Of a DNA stretch of 64,000 nt, positions 9,143 to 18,720 are shown in pieces. The stretch spans positions 868,001-932,000 of the forward strand of contig OZ243038.1 of assembly GCA_965212005.1 (NCBI GenBank), written 5' to 3'. The notes below the pieces were generated by a model. The model saw only the letters and a list, made by a program, of their open reading frames with translations. It was not told where the DNA came from and ran no database searches. Source of the DNA: G965212005 sp965212005 (lineage in GTDB: Bacteria; Pseudomonadota; Gammaproteobacteria; Porifericomitales; Porifericomitaceae). The first letter of the stretch is position 1. Each line of letters opens with the position of its first letter. A program made the position numbers and the translations under genes.

Positions 9143-9483
9143 GAAATAAAAAAGACAACTCCGAAAAAACGCAAAAAGGAGCAGACAGGCAGCGGAAGCG
9201 GCAACAGCCTGCGTTATCGAAAGTTACACATGGCGATGGCGACCGATCAACGTCCGGAGTCATCCCTGACGGGCAGCGCCTCGCCTCCCGCGCTGATGGC
9301 TCTGGCGGTACTTGCCAGTCTACTATGACGTCGCGTTTTCCGGCCTGAGCCATACCGAAAGGAGCGTTGAGCCAGGCGCTCGCAGCGGAACAGGCACGGG
9401 ATCATTGCGACTGCGTATTGCAAACCCTGGAGCACAAAGGTAAAACCGGGGACCAGATAGCTAAGCTCCGCAAAAACAAATAA
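9143..9483 (+). pseudogene. Remnant of a fifth TMTC-like paralog
   Basis: Between paralogs 2 and 3 a decayed frame starts with a lysine-rich leader (KKTTPKKRKKEQTG) and a hydrophobic segment (PALMALAVLASLL) that ends in a stop near 9326. In another frame, the last ~45 codons (EQARDHCDCVLQTLEHKG) resemble the end of the paralogs (EARTNREHVLQNLKGK). Almost all of the membrane and TPR parts are missing. It can be read as a deleted gene copy, although the family match rests only on the leader, position and tail. Confidence 0.45.
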
Positions 9484-9496
9484 ACTTTACTGTCGC

Positions 9497-9512
9497 TCCC
9501 GCGAAAGCGGGA
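9497..9512. repeat. Small palindromic extragenic repeat
   Basis: TCCCGC-GAAA-GCGGGA forms a 6-bp stem with a GAAA loop. Sequences of this kind (CTCCCGCGAAAGCGGGAA) are common dispersed repeats in proteobacteria. It lies between the remnant and paralog 3. Confidence 0.4.
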
Positions 9513-9550
9513 ACCTTGCCCGAGCAATCAGGACGAATAAGCAGCTGGAC

Positions 9551-11380
9551 ATGACCACCAAAAAAACCAGCAACAGGAGCCGGCGCAGGCAGGCGCAGCG
9601 GCGGCGGCAAAAATCCGCCTCTTCCAGGCAGGAGATTACATCCGCTGGCATCGGAGCGTTGGCGGTCGGTCAGCGCCCGGCGTTCGCACTTCAGGGCACG
9701 CTCTACGCCCTGGCTTTGTGCCTGCTGGTGGCGTTCAGTTATTTCCCCGCCCTCGGGGCCGGTTTCGTGTGGGACGACGTGGTGCTGACCGAGGCCAGGG
9801 CGTTGCGGAGTTGGTCGGGCCTGTGGGATATCTGGTTCGCGCCCCGCACGCTGTCGCGATTTGAAGGGCACTACTGGCCGCTGCTCTATACGACCTTCTG
9901 GCTGGAGCACCAGTTGTGGGGCTTCGCCCCGGCCGGCTATCACGCCGTCAACCTGCTGCTGCACGGGTTGGCCGTGTTGTTGCTGTGGCGCCTGCTGCTG
10001 CGGCTGAACGTGCCGGGCGCGTGGTTCGCGGCGGCATTGTTTGCCGTGCATCCGTTGCACGTGGAGTCCGTGGCGTGGGTGATCGGGCGCAAGGACGTGC
10101 TGGCGGCATTGTTTTACCTGGCTTGCGCGCTCTGCTACCTGCGTTTCATGGCCGACCGGCGGCGCGGCTTCTACATCGGCGCGCTGGCGTTGTTCGTGAC
10201 CGGCCTGTTGTGCAAATCCACCCTCGTCACCCTGCCCGTGGCCTTGTTGATCTGGCACTGGTGGAAGCAGGGGTTTGTGACCCTGGCCGACCTGCGGCGG
10301 GTGTTGCCGTTCCTGCTGCTGGGCCTCGCCATCACCGCAGCCGACGTGTCGTTCTACAAGGGTCGGGATACCACCGCTTTTGATTACTCGCTGGTTGAGC
10401 GGACGCTGCTCGCGGCGCGCGCGTTGTGGTTCTACGCGGGCAAACTGCTGTGGCCGGCGGAGCTGGCGGTCATCTACCCGCGCTGGGAGGTGCGCGCCGA
10501 CCTGCTGGGCTGGGCTTGCTTGCTCGCCGCGGGCGCCACGGCGGCGGCATTGTGGTTCGCGCGCCACCGCATTGGCCGCGGGCCGCTGGCGGGGGCGTTG
10601 TTCTTCGTGGTTGCGCTGTCGCCGACGCTGGGCTTCGTGGACTATGGCTACATGCTGTATTCCTTCGTCGCCGACCGCTATCAATACCTGGCCGGGATTG
10701 GGGTCATCGCCACGTTGAGCGGCGGCGCGGTGTGGGGCCTCGGCAAACTGCCGGGCGCGGCGCACAAGATCGCGCCGGTCGGGGCGGCGCTGCTGCTGGC
10801 GGTGTTGGCAACCATCACCTGGAACCAGGCGGGCATCTACCGCGACAACGTGACCTTCTACACGCACGTCATCGCGCTCAATCCGCAGGCGCGCTTCGTC
10901 CACCACAGCATCGGCCTGGAGTATCAAAAGCAGGGGCGCCACGAGGAAGCGCTGGCCGCCTTCCGCACCGACTATGCATACGCCCGGGGCGGGCCGTCCG
11001 CCGAAATCCGCCTCAGCAAGGCGCATACCGCCATGGGAACCGCAACCGAGGCGCTCGGGCGGCTTACGGAAGCGGAGGAGCACTACCGGCGCGCGGTCGA
11101 GATCACCCCGCGCTTTCCGGGGGCGCTTGAGAACCTGGGCGCGTTCCTGCTCCAGCAGAAGCGTTACCGGGAGGCGCTTGAGATTTTTCAAGCCCTGACT
11201 GTGCTCACGCCCGGCGACGCAAGATTCCATGTCGGCGTGGGGGTCGCGCTGGCCGGCCTGCGGCGCATTGACGAGGCGCTGCAAAGCTACGAGCGGGCGC
11301 TGCGGATGGACCCGTCTTTGGAACAGGCGCGGGTTAATCGTGAGAACCTGCTGAAGTTCAGGGAGAGCGGCGGCGAATAA
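9551..11380 (+). CDS. TMTC-like membrane glycosyltransferase with TPRs, paralog 3
   Basis: A 609-residue paralog with basic leader (TTKKTSNRSRRRQAQRRRQK), the GFVWDD loop, FEGHYWPLLYTTFWLEH and HPLHVESVAWVIGRKD, about ten membrane segments and, from about residue 446, four TPR-like repeats. The first TPR is stretched by an insert (around YAYARGGPSAEIRL). The start codon has no clear ribosome binding site. It stands apart from paralog 2 by 420 bases that hold the decayed copy. A long frame on the opposite strand is an artefact of GC-rich codons. Confidence 0.8.
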   Translation: MTTKKTSNRSRRRQAQRRRQKSASSRQEITSAGIGALAVGQRPAFALQGTLYALALCLLVAFSYFPALGAGFVWDDVVLTEARALRSWSGLWDIWFAPRTLSRFEGHYWPLLYTTFWLEHQLWGFAPAGYHAVNLLLHGLAVLLLWRLLLRLNVPGAWFAAALFAVHPLHVESVAWVIGRKDVLAALFYLACALCYLRFMADRRRGFYIGALALFVTGLLCKSTLVTLPVALLIWHWWKQGFVTLADLRRVLPFLLLGLAITAADVSFYKGRDTTAFDYSLVERTLLAARALWFYAGKLLWPAELAVIYPRWEVRADLLGWACLLAAGATAAALWFARHRIGRGPLAGALFFVVALSPTLGFVDYGYMLYSFVADRYQYLAGIGVIATLSGGAVWGLGKLPGAAHKIAPVGAALLLAVLATITWNQAGIYRDNVTFYTHVIALNPQARFVHHSIGLEYQKQGRHEEALAAFRTDYAYARGGPSAEIRLSKAHTAMGTATEALGRLTEAEEHYRRAVEITPRFPGALENLGAFLLQQKRYREALEIFQALTVLTPGDARFHVGVGVALAGLRRIDEALQSYERALRMDPSLEQARVNRENLLKFRESGGE

Positions 11381-11501
11381 TGTCGCAGGAAAGGCGGCGG
11401 CGGCCTGAGCGCTGTTGGTTCATACCACAGTAAGAATCACCACCATAGAAAAATACCGGGACTTGCGATTGATCTCGTCGGAGTGGGGACGGCTCATTAA
11501 G

Positions 11502-12260
11502 TTACTTGTTTCTGAATATTTTTTCGTTATGAAATTCAAGAAATTCTTTTTGAGGATGGAATTTGTCAGGCATAGCGATTTCTTTATTGTGAAACTCATC
11601 AAAATAATGCCTTGTAACATCGGTTACATCAGAATCCATAATATAGTTCGACACAACTACTTTATAATCGGTTGATACCGTGATTAGTCCTTTGTCAAAC
11701 GCTTTATCATGTAGCGCATTCAAACATAGTCCGTTCCTGGGGTTTAGTCTCTCCTTTTCGTTTTCATGCCACGGAATAATGTGACTGGCAATTAATAGTT
11801 CGGGTAATGACAGACCAGTAATACAACACGCCTGGTTATAGGAAGAAAGTATTGTGCTTCTGAAAAAACTCTGATTGATCCTGGTTTTTACGATGCCTGC
11901 TCGATCTTTACCTTGAGGAAAACTGTTCAAATCGATATCCGAAAAACTCTTAATGTTTTTAGATTGAAATTGTGCGATTAGCGATTCACTCTCGTAAACC
12001 AACTTTTCCCAATTTCCATGAAACTCATCCCAAACTTCCTTTTCTAATTTGCTACCGTGGGAAAGCCCTGTAATACCTCTTTGTTTTAACTGCGGGTCCA
12101 GCCTGCCAAAATTCCCAATTTTCATGTTCAAAGCAGAGGGGGATCGACCAATGATTTTTGCATATCTTATAACCTCAGGATGCCGTGAACTACTGCTCCT
12201 GAATGGGATTTTGCAATAGACATTGAAGGCTACTATCGTCTGCTCACGAGTCCAATTCAT
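11502..12260 (-). CDS. HNH endonuclease (HNH_2 type)
   Basis: A 252-residue protein with a C-terminal HNH nuclease domain: CCITGL and LLIASHIIPW supply the first metal-binding His, and NPRNGLCLNALHDKAFDKGL supplies the Asn and second His. The N-terminal half (ITREQ-like helix, HPEVIRYAKIIGRSPSAL) resembles the DNA-contacting part of restriction-type HNH proteins found as solitary genes or in defence islands. Base composition is clearly more AT-rich than the flanking genes, and it interrupts the glycosyltransferase array on the opposite strand, so it was probably acquired separately. No methyltransferase partner is present. Confidence 0.85.
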   Translation of the reverse strand: MNWTREQTIVAFNVYCKIPFRSSSSRHPEVIRYAKIIGRSPSALNMKIGNFGRLDPQLKQRGITGLSHGSKLEKEVWDEFHGNWEKLVYESESLIAQFQSKNIKSFSDIDLNSFPQGKDRAGIVKTRINQSFFRSTILSSYNQACCITGLSLPELLIASHIIPWHENEKERLNPRNGLCLNALHDKAFDKGLITVSTDYKVVVSNYIMDSDVTDVTRHYFDEFHNKEIAMPDKFHPQKEFLEFHNEKIFRNK

Positions 12261-12778
12261 TGACCATTTACTTCGGTTGACACGGCGTTAAGAAAAGCCT
12301 CCGCTGTTGACTTGGAAAGCTCGCTATCGGAAAATTTTTCCGAATTATTCATCTATGAAGATTCTCTTATCAGCTTTGGTATCAACCGCACGTTCACAAG
12401 CCAAAAGTCTTCCTCGCAGCCAAACGACGATCTGCTCGGCGTAATAGGTCAGGATGCCAGCACAATTAGCGCGTTTGAAGGAACTCATTATGCCCGGCAC
12501 CGCTTTCCGTTCATCGAGCCGGCGGTTTTCCGTGGCCACCCTGAGCATAGCGTATTTGCCGCTGACTTGGTAAACGAAATTCGACATACCGGATCTCCGG
12601 CCCGCCAGATGGTGTTGATTCTGGCATATCGGCTCCCTCGGCGAGTGTGGCGACGACGGTGATTGAGCCGCTGCGGGACTATCCGATTCACACCATCTTC
12701 AATACAATGGCGGCGGTGAGTTCGCCGTTGATCCGCCCTCTACTCTTGAGGATGTAAAAGGCGAACAGGTAACAGGAC
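12261..12778. other. 518-base stretch without a recognised gene
   Basis: Open frames on both strands here (for example 12345-12587 minus) have no recognisable motif and no good start signals. The left half is AT-rich like the HNH gene; the right half is GC-rich like the next paralog. It may be eroded coding sequence. It should include the promoter of the gene at 12779. Confidence 0.3.
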
Positions 12779-14644
12779 ATGGCAACCCGAAAAAACAGGA
12801 ACAAGGCACGACGCAGGCAAGCAAGGCCGCAGCCCGTTTCCTCAAAACCCTTGAAAACCGAAACGCGGGCGGGCGCATCCGCAAAACGCAAGCCGTCATC
12901 GGTCACGGTTGCCGCCGGGTTGCGCGCGCTTTTCTCCCCGTCGGGACTGGCAAACGCACCAAGCCGTGCGCACGCGGCCGTGGCGTTGTGCCTGCTGGTG
13001 GCGTCCAGTTATTTCCCCGCGCTCGGAATGGGTTTCGTGTGGGACGACTTCGCCTGGAACGAGGCCGCGCAGGTGTTGAGTCCGTCCGGCATCTGGCAGA
13101 TCTGGTTTGCGCCCCACTCACTGCTACACGAGGGACATTACTGGCCGCTGCTCTATACGACTTTCTGGCTGGAGCACAAGTTGTGGGGGCTTGCCCCGGC
13201 CGGCTACCACTTCGTCAACCTGCTGCTGCACACGACGACCGTGCTGTTGTTGTGGCGCCTGCTGCGGCGGCTTGCGGTTCCGGGCGCGTGGTTCGCGGCG
13301 GCGGTGTTCGCCGTGCATCCGTTGCACGTGGAATCCGTGGCGTGGGTGATCGGGCGCAAGGACGTGCTGGCGGGTTTGTTCTCCGTGGCCTGCGTACTCA
13401 GCTACCTGCGTTTCGTGGAGGAAGGACGCCGCACGCATTACATCCGCGCGCTGGCCGCGTTCGTGGCGGGCCTGCTGTGCAAATCCATCGTCATCACCCT
13501 GCCCGTGTCGCTGCTGCTCTGGCACTGGTGGAAACAGGGGCGCGTGGTCGTGGCCGACCTGATGAGGACGCTGCCCCTGCTGCTGGCGGGGCTTGCCATC
13601 ACGGTGACCGACTGGTGGCACTACAAGGACCGCGAAGTCATCGTCCTGGAGGACTACTCGCTGGTCGAGCAAGCGCTTTCCGCAGCGCACGCATTGTGGT
13701 TCTACGCAGGCAAACTGCTGTGGCCGGCGGACCTCGCGGTCATCTACCCGCGCTGGAGCGTCAGCGTTGGGGAGCCGCTGGACTGGGCGTATCTGGTTGC
13801 CGCGGTCACGGTGGTGGTGGCGCTGTGGTGCTGCCGTGCCCGCATCGGCCGGGGGCCGCTGGCCGGGGTATTGTTCTTTGTCATCACGCTGTCGCCGACC
13901 CTCGGTTTCGTGGAATACGGCTTCATGCAGTTCTCGCTGGTCGCCGACCGCTATCAATACCTGGCCGGGGCCGGGGTAACCACCGGAGTAGTCGCGGCCC
14001 TGGCCGTCTCCGCCGCCCGGATTGCAGGCCGCCGGCGGGGCGCGCCGCAGAGGGCCATGCAGGTGATGGCGGCGCTGCTGCTGGCGGTGCTGGGAACCAT
14101 CACCTGGAACCAAACGGGCATCTACCGCGACAACTTCACGTTCTACAGCCACATCATCTCGCTCAACCCGCAGGCCAGAAACGCCTGGTACAACCTCGGC
14201 AGGGAGCACTTCGCGGAAGACCGCCTGGAGGAAGCGCTCGCCGCCTATCGCACCGCCGGGGAGCAGCGCCCCGGCCACACCTGGGCGCACATCGGCGCGG
14301 GGATGGCGGCCACCGACCTGGAGCGGTTCGCGGAGGCGGAAACCCACTTCCAGCGCGCGCTCGCCGCCGAACCGGACTTCCCGGAAGCCCTCAACAACAT
14401 GGGCGCGCTGCGGCTGCGGCAGAAACGCTACCACGAGGCGCTTGAGCTCTTTCAGAACCTGATCAAACTGGAACCCGAATACGCCAAGGTCTATTCCGGC
14501 ATAGGCGTCGCCCTGGCCGGGCTTAACCGGCACGCCGAGGCGCTGCGCAGTTTTGACCGGGCGCTCGAACTGGACCCGAACATGGAAGAGGCGCGCACCA
14601 ATCGCGAACACGTACGCAAAAACCTGCAAAGCGGGAGCAAGTAA
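12779..14644 (+). CDS. TMTC-like membrane glycosyltransferase with TPRs, paralog 4
   Basis: A 621-residue paralog: leader ATRKNRNKARRRQARPQ, GFVWDD loop, HEGHYWPLLYTTFWLEH, HPLHVESVAWVIGRKD, ten or so membrane segments, then four TPRs from about residue 466 ending in LELDPNMEEARTNREH. A distinguishing feature is an extra ~30-residue spacer after the leader. The stop (TAA 14642-14644) shares one base with the ATG of the Alg9-like gene at 14644, so these two are translationally coupled. This supports a shared role of the TMTC-like and mannosyltransferase-like proteins. Confidence 0.82.
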   Translation: MATRKNRNKARRRQARPQPVSSKPLKTETRAGASAKRKPSSVTVAAGLRALFSPSGLANAPSRAHAAVALCLLVASSYFPALGMGFVWDDFAWNEAAQVLSPSGIWQIWFAPHSLLHEGHYWPLLYTTFWLEHKLWGLAPAGYHFVNLLLHTTTVLLLWRLLRRLAVPGAWFAAAVFAVHPLHVESVAWVIGRKDVLAGLFSVACVLSYLRFVEEGRRTHYIRALAAFVAGLLCKSIVITLPVSLLLWHWWKQGRVVVADLMRTLPLLLAGLAITVTDWWHYKDREVIVLEDYSLVEQALSAAHALWFYAGKLLWPADLAVIYPRWSVSVGEPLDWAYLVAAVTVVVALWCCRARIGRGPLAGVLFFVITLSPTLGFVEYGFMQFSLVADRYQYLAGAGVTTGVVAALAVSAARIAGRRRGAPQRAMQVMAALLLAVLGTITWNQTGIYRDNFTFYSHIISLNPQARNAWYNLGREHFAEDRLEEALAAYRTAGEQRPGHTWAHIGAGMAATDLERFAEAETHFQRALAAEPDFPEALNNMGALRLRQKRYHEALELFQNLIKLEPEYAKVYSGIGVALAGLNRHAEALRSFDRALELDPNMEEARTNREHVRKNLQSGSK

Positions 14645-16410
14645 TGGCCAGGAAAAGAAAGCACCGCCAAACCGCCCCCCGGCGGCGTCCGGCAAAAACT
14701 GCGGCGATCGGGGCAACCACGGCGGCCACCGCCACCGCAGCAACCACGCCGAAGTCCTGGCGGCAGCGCCTGTGCGAATCCTTGTTCGCCACCGCCCACC
14801 CGCGGCCCACCGAACGCTGGGCGTATCTGCGGCCGCTGCTGCTCGCGGCTTTCCTGGTGCGCGCCGTGATCGCCTTGTGGGGCGACTTCGTGCTGCATCC
14901 CGACGAGATCATGCAGTATCTGGAACCGGCGCACTACGCGGCGTTTGGCAACGGCGTCCTGTACTGGGAATACATGCACGGCGCGCGCAGTTGGCTGATT
15001 CCGGGCGTGGTCACCGGCGTGCTGATGACGCTGGACGCGGCGGGGCTGGGGCAGCCGGCCGTTTATATCCCGGTGGTGAAACTGCTGTTCTGCCTGCTGT
15101 CGCTGCTGGTGCCGTGGGCCATGTACCGCTTCACGCAGGCCACGGTCAACGAGCAGGCCGCCCGGCTGGCGTTGATCTTCGGCTGTTTCTGGTACGAGTT
15201 GGCGGCGATGGCGCACAAGCCCTTCACCGAGTTTATCAGCACCACCATCTTCATGGTCGTGCTCGCCCTGTCGGTCGGCGGCGAAGCGCAGCGCCGTGGC
15301 AACCTGTTCGCCGTCGGCCTGCTGGCGGCGCTCAGCGGCGCGCTGCGCATGCAATACGCGCCGCTGGCGCTGCTGTTGTTGTTGCTGCGCTCCGTGTACC
15401 TGCGCGGCGGCGGGCTGGTGGCGTTATGGGGAGGCGCGTTGCTGCTCACGGCGCTGGTCGGCATCCTGGAATGGCAAACCTGGGGCGCGCCGTTCCATTC
15501 CTACGTGACCAACTTCTTCATGAACCTCGCCCTGGACGCCGGCCGCACCGGCGAATCAAGCCGCTGGATGCTCCTCGGACAACTGGCGGCGGCCAGCGGC
15601 GGCTGTGTGGTACTCGCATTCGTGGCCGGCGCGCGCAACTGGCGCAGGGACGGGGGGTGTCGGCTCATCCTGCTGCTGAGCGCCGTCACGCTCATCCTGC
15701 ACCTGCTTCCCGAACACCGCGAGTACCGCTTCATCCACCTGCTGATTCCGTGCTGGCTGATTCTGCTGGCGGCGTGGCTCCCGAGATGCGGCGGCGGCCG
15801 CAAAGCGTCCGCGCTGGTGCGGCGCTACGGCGCCGTTGCGGTGCTGGCCTTCGGCATACCGGCCCTGCTGAACGTATTCCCCTGGCAAGTCTGGATCTAC
15901 AAAAGCTTCTCGCAGGAGCATCCGCTGTCCTTCCTGCGCGACCGGGAACCCATCTATGAGACGCTGTCTTTCCTGGCCAAACAGGACGACGTGCGCGGAG
16001 TGTTCTACCGCACGCAAGAAAACAACTCGTACTTCCGCACCGGCGGCTATTACTACCTGCACCACGACGTCCCTTTCTACACCCGCTACATTCTGGAGGA
16101 AGCCCAACGCCAACGCCCCGGCGCATCGCGGGAATCATTGTTCTCCCACGTCATCACCGAAGCCGGGCAGAGCCTTGCCGGTTTTGAACTCCTGCGGCAA
16201 CACGGCAACCTCGCCATCTGGCGCCGCCTGAACAACGACAAACCGGTCGCCGTGTGGCGCGAACACGTAATGAAAGGAACCCACCCGCAACTCAACGCCC
16301 TGGTCGCCAAAACCCTCAAACGCCTGCGCGCCTCGCCCCTGTTCGGGTTTTTCGTGGCTGATTTGTACTGGGAAAAATTGCCGCCGCAGATAGAAATGGC
16401 GGATGACTAA
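14644..16410 (+). CDS. Alg9/PIG-B-like mannosyltransferase (GT22)
   Basis: A 588-residue multi-spanning protein of the GT22 family, whose eukaryotic members (ALG9, ALG12, PIG-B) add mannose from dolichol-phosphate-mannose. Diagnostic parts are HPDEIMQYLEPAHY after the first membrane segment, which contains the catalytic acidic pair, and the HREYRFIHLLIP motif (equivalent to HKE.RF) near residue 360. The N-terminus has the same type of Lys/Arg-rich leader (ARKRKHRQTAPRRRPAK) as the TMTC-like proteins. A soluble ~150-residue C-terminal domain follows the last membrane segment. It overlaps paralog 4 by one base and converges with the DUF2723 gene 44 bases away. Confidence 0.8.
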   Translation: MARKRKHRQTAPRRRPAKTAAIGATTAATATAATTPKSWRQRLCESLFATAHPRPTERWAYLRPLLLAAFLVRAVIALWGDFVLHPDEIMQYLEPAHYAAFGNGVLYWEYMHGARSWLIPGVVTGVLMTLDAAGLGQPAVYIPVVKLLFCLLSLLVPWAMYRFTQATVNEQAARLALIFGCFWYELAAMAHKPFTEFISTTIFMVVLALSVGGEAQRRGNLFAVGLLAALSGALRMQYAPLALLLLLLRSVYLRGGGLVALWGGALLLTALVGILEWQTWGAPFHSYVTNFFMNLALDAGRTGESSRWMLLGQLAAASGGCVVLAFVAGARNWRRDGGCRLILLLSAVTLILHLLPEHREYRFIHLLIPCWLILLAAWLPRCGGGRKASALVRRYGAVAVLAFGIPALLNVFPWQVWIYKSFSQEHPLSFLRDREPIYETLSFLAKQDDVRGVFYRTQENNSYFRTGGYYYLHHDVPFYTRYILEEAQRQRPGASRESLFSHVITEAGQSLAGFELLRQHGNLAIWRRLNNDKPVAVWREHVMKGTHPQLNALVAKTLKRLRASPLFGFFVADLYWEKLPPQIEMADD

Positions 16411-16454
16411 GTTGAGCGGATTCCGGTTACGCTCCGGTATGAACGGCTTAGGCC

Positions 16455-18698
16455 TCAGCCCCCCAACGGATAACGACTGCGCAATTTCTCCAGTTCCTTT
16501 TCATCTTTCGGACGCAACCCGCCCAGCACCTTGAGCAGCGACTCGGCGGCCGGGTTTTCGGATGACGGATAGACGGCCAGCGAGCGTTGCAAAACCTCCA
16601 CGATGCCGCCCATGGCTTCGCGGTCTTTCCATTGCGCCGGCGGCGTGCGCTTAATTCGGCCAAAGGCTTTGGCGTACAAAAGCGCGGCGCGGTCTTTGGG
16701 CAATGCCGTGGCGGCGGCGGGCAGGCGTTGCGCTTTTTCGATCAACGCCTCCAGGGTGGCGGACCCCGGCGGGTTTTTGTGGTACACCGAAACGAAGCGG
16801 ATCAAACTCAGTAAATCGTAATAACCGCCGTTGGTCAGTCGCGCCTGCCAGGTGCGTTTGAGATGCGGGTCCATATCTTCCGCCTCCAGGATCATCCCGA
16901 CCACGCAGCGCCTGAACAAGCGTTTTGCCGCGGCGTCAAAATGCAGGTCGTCGCCCTTGAGTTCGGATTCATCCCACAACGCGAGGAACTCGGGCAGAAC
17001 GCTGAGCCGTCTTTTGCCCGCCGGCCAGTCTTTCCTGATTTTCTTATAGACGCAAAAATCTTCGACGCCATAGCCGTGTTCAAAGTCCCTGAAGTAGTAG
17101 ATGGGCCGCCGGGTTTGCTCGAAGGTGTGCGCGACAAAATCGGCGGCCGCCCGGTCCTGCCGCGCGCGGTCCTGATTGGCCGTCACATAGCGGTTGGCCA
17201 GGAACAAGCCGCTGACGTTGAACAGGACAACGTCCTCGCGCACTCCCTCCACGAGGTTGAGTTCCATGATCGGCAGTTGAAAATCACTGGCCAGCAGCAC
17301 CACCGCGTCTTCATCAAACGATTCAAGAACGGTCCGCGCCTGGTTGAAAGCGAAACGGTCGCCCGCGCGGTTGTTAAACCCGAAGTTGGAAAGCGCCACG
17401 CTGGCGACCAGCAGCGCGAGCAACGTACTCAGCGCCGCTCCGAACACGCGCGCGCCACGGGTGCTATGGGAATGAACCCGTATCCTGTCGCGGCAATAAC
17501 CGGCAAGGCCTTCAAACGCCAGCGCCGCCCACAATGCAAGCGCGCAGTAGGCGGTAACGGGATAGATGCTGAACACGCCCGCCCACAACTCTTCAAACTT
17601 GAAATCCACGAGCCACACCAGCAGCAAGGTCGTGCTCAAGTAGAGGACGATCAGGGCGCAGCACAGCGGCCACGGCCAGCGTTTCCATTGCAGCACAAAG
17701 CCGCCCGCGGCAAAAACAAGGAAGGCCGCTCCATACTGGGCCGCGCTTTCGGTCAGCGCCAACTTCATATAGAGCGCCTTGTCAAACCACGAGACCTGTT
17801 GATTGTCGGTGGTGGCGTAGCCTTCCCGCGTCACATAGTGAAGCAGCGCGTCAAGACTGTTGAGCGGGCCGTAAAAATTAACCGGCGAAGGAAGGTTGGT
17901 GGCCAGCAAATAGGTATAAGGCAGCACCGCCGGCACGGTGAACAGGGCCGCCAGCGTCGCGAAGTTTTTAACGCCGCGCGCGTGCCGCAGCAGGTCTGTG
18001 CGGGCCGGCAGCAGCAGCACCAGCAACGCCGGCCAGGACAAGATCGTCAGCACCCAGTGGTTGGATAATCCCAGACCGCAAACCACCGCCAGACATTTGA
18101 GGTGGGCGGGGTTTCTGCCCCGCATATAGAGCAGCGCCAGCAGCAACGCCGCCAGCAACAACAATGCGTGCAGGGAATACACCTCCTGGATGATGGACTG
18201 CGACCAGAACAGTTTGGACAGCCCGTAGCCAAAGCCCGCCAGATAACCGCCGCTGCGGCCACACCCCAGGCCGACCGCAATCAAGTACAACACCGCGCAG
18301 GCGGCGGCGCCAAACAGGGCGCTCAGCATATTCCCGGCGACGGGAACCGAAAGAAACGGCAGGTGCGCGAACGGGAAGCACAGGAGGCTGTACAAGGGAT
18401 AACCCGGCGGATGCGCCGGCTGGCCGTAGTGGCAGATGAGGTTGAAGATTGCCTCGTCTTCGTAGGTGACGACGCGGGGCATGGTCGCCAGGTACACGAC
18501 AACCAGCCCGGCAAACACGGCCAGCGCGTGGCGGCCGTGCCCGTTGATGAGCGCGCGGAGGGAAAGCGGCGCGGCGGTCGCGTGCGCTGCCATTGTGACC
18601 GCGTCCGCGCCCGCACCCGTTGCGCCCGCCGCTTGTGCAACCGGCGGCGGCGCTTTACCCATCTGCCAACGGTTCTTTCTTTTGTTCTTTCTGCCCAT
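16455..18698 (-). CDS. DUF2723 / TMEM260-like GT-C membrane protein
   Basis: A 747-residue protein with the DUF2723 signature: YEDEAIFNLICHYGQPAHPP, then GYPLYSLLCFPFAHLPF, after the first membrane segment. The eukaryotic relative TMEM260 is a protein O-mannosyltransferase. About twelve hydrophobic segments fill residues 45-420; a soluble domain of ~300 residues follows. The N-terminus again has a basic leader (GRKNKRKNRWQMGK). The gene is the first of three (minus strand) ending at this convergent point, and its ATG is 22 bases from the stop of the upstream GT39-like gene. The donor is probably a polyprenyl-phosphate sugar; the acceptor is not known. Confidence 0.75.
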   Translation of the reverse strand: MGRKNKRKNRWQMGKAPPPVAQAAGATGAGADAVTMAAHATAAPLSLRALINGHGRHALAVFAGLVVVYLATMPRVVTYEDEAIFNLICHYGQPAHPPGYPLYSLLCFPFAHLPFLSVPVAGNMLSALFGAAACAVLYLIAVGLGCGRSGGYLAGFGYGLSKLFWSQSIIQEVYSLHALLLLAALLLALLYMRGRNPAHLKCLAVVCGLGLSNHWVLTILSWPALLVLLLPARTDLLRHARGVKNFATLAALFTVPAVLPYTYLLATNLPSPVNFYGPLNSLDALLHYVTREGYATTDNQQVSWFDKALYMKLALTESAAQYGAAFLVFAAGGFVLQWKRWPWPLCCALIVLYLSTTLLLVWLVDFKFEELWAGVFSIYPVTAYCALALWAALAFEGLAGYCRDRIRVHSHSTRGARVFGAALSTLLALLVASVALSNFGFNNRAGDRFAFNQARTVLESFDEDAVVLLASDFQLPIMELNLVEGVREDVVLFNVSGLFLANRYVTANQDRARQDRAAADFVAHTFEQTRRPIYYFRDFEHGYGVEDFCVYKKIRKDWPAGKRRLSVLPEFLALWDESELKGDDLHFDAAAKRLFRRCVVGMILEAEDMDPHLKRTWQARLTNGGYYDLLSLIRFVSVYHKNPPGSATLEALIEKAQRLPAAATALPKDRAALLYAKAFGRIKRTPPAQWKDREAMGGIVEVLQRSLAVYPSSENPAAESLLKVLGGLRPKDEKELEKLRSRYPLGG

Positions 18699-18720
18699 GA
18701 CTGCTACTCGGCTCCGCGCG

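Noticed and set aside
9461..11284. Long minus-strand frame (607 codons) over TMTC paralog 3
   Set aside because: It is a mirror of a GC-rich real gene; its product is rich in Gln/Arg/Pro with no family pattern, and similar mirror frames lie over the other paralogs.
12345..12691. Small frames between the HNH gene and paralog 4
   Set aside because: No family, no ribosome binding site and no conserved start; probably eroded DNA.
12988..14445. 485-codon plus-strand frame inside paralog 4
   Set aside because: Out-of-frame overlap with a clear family member; low-complexity Ala/Arg/Gly product.
13124..14743. Long minus-strand frame over paralog 4
   Set aside because: Same reason: codon-structure shadow of the plus-strand gene.
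16863..18068. 401-codon plus-strand frame opposite the DUF2723 gene
   Set aside because: Shadow of the minus-strand gene; no motifs or start signals.
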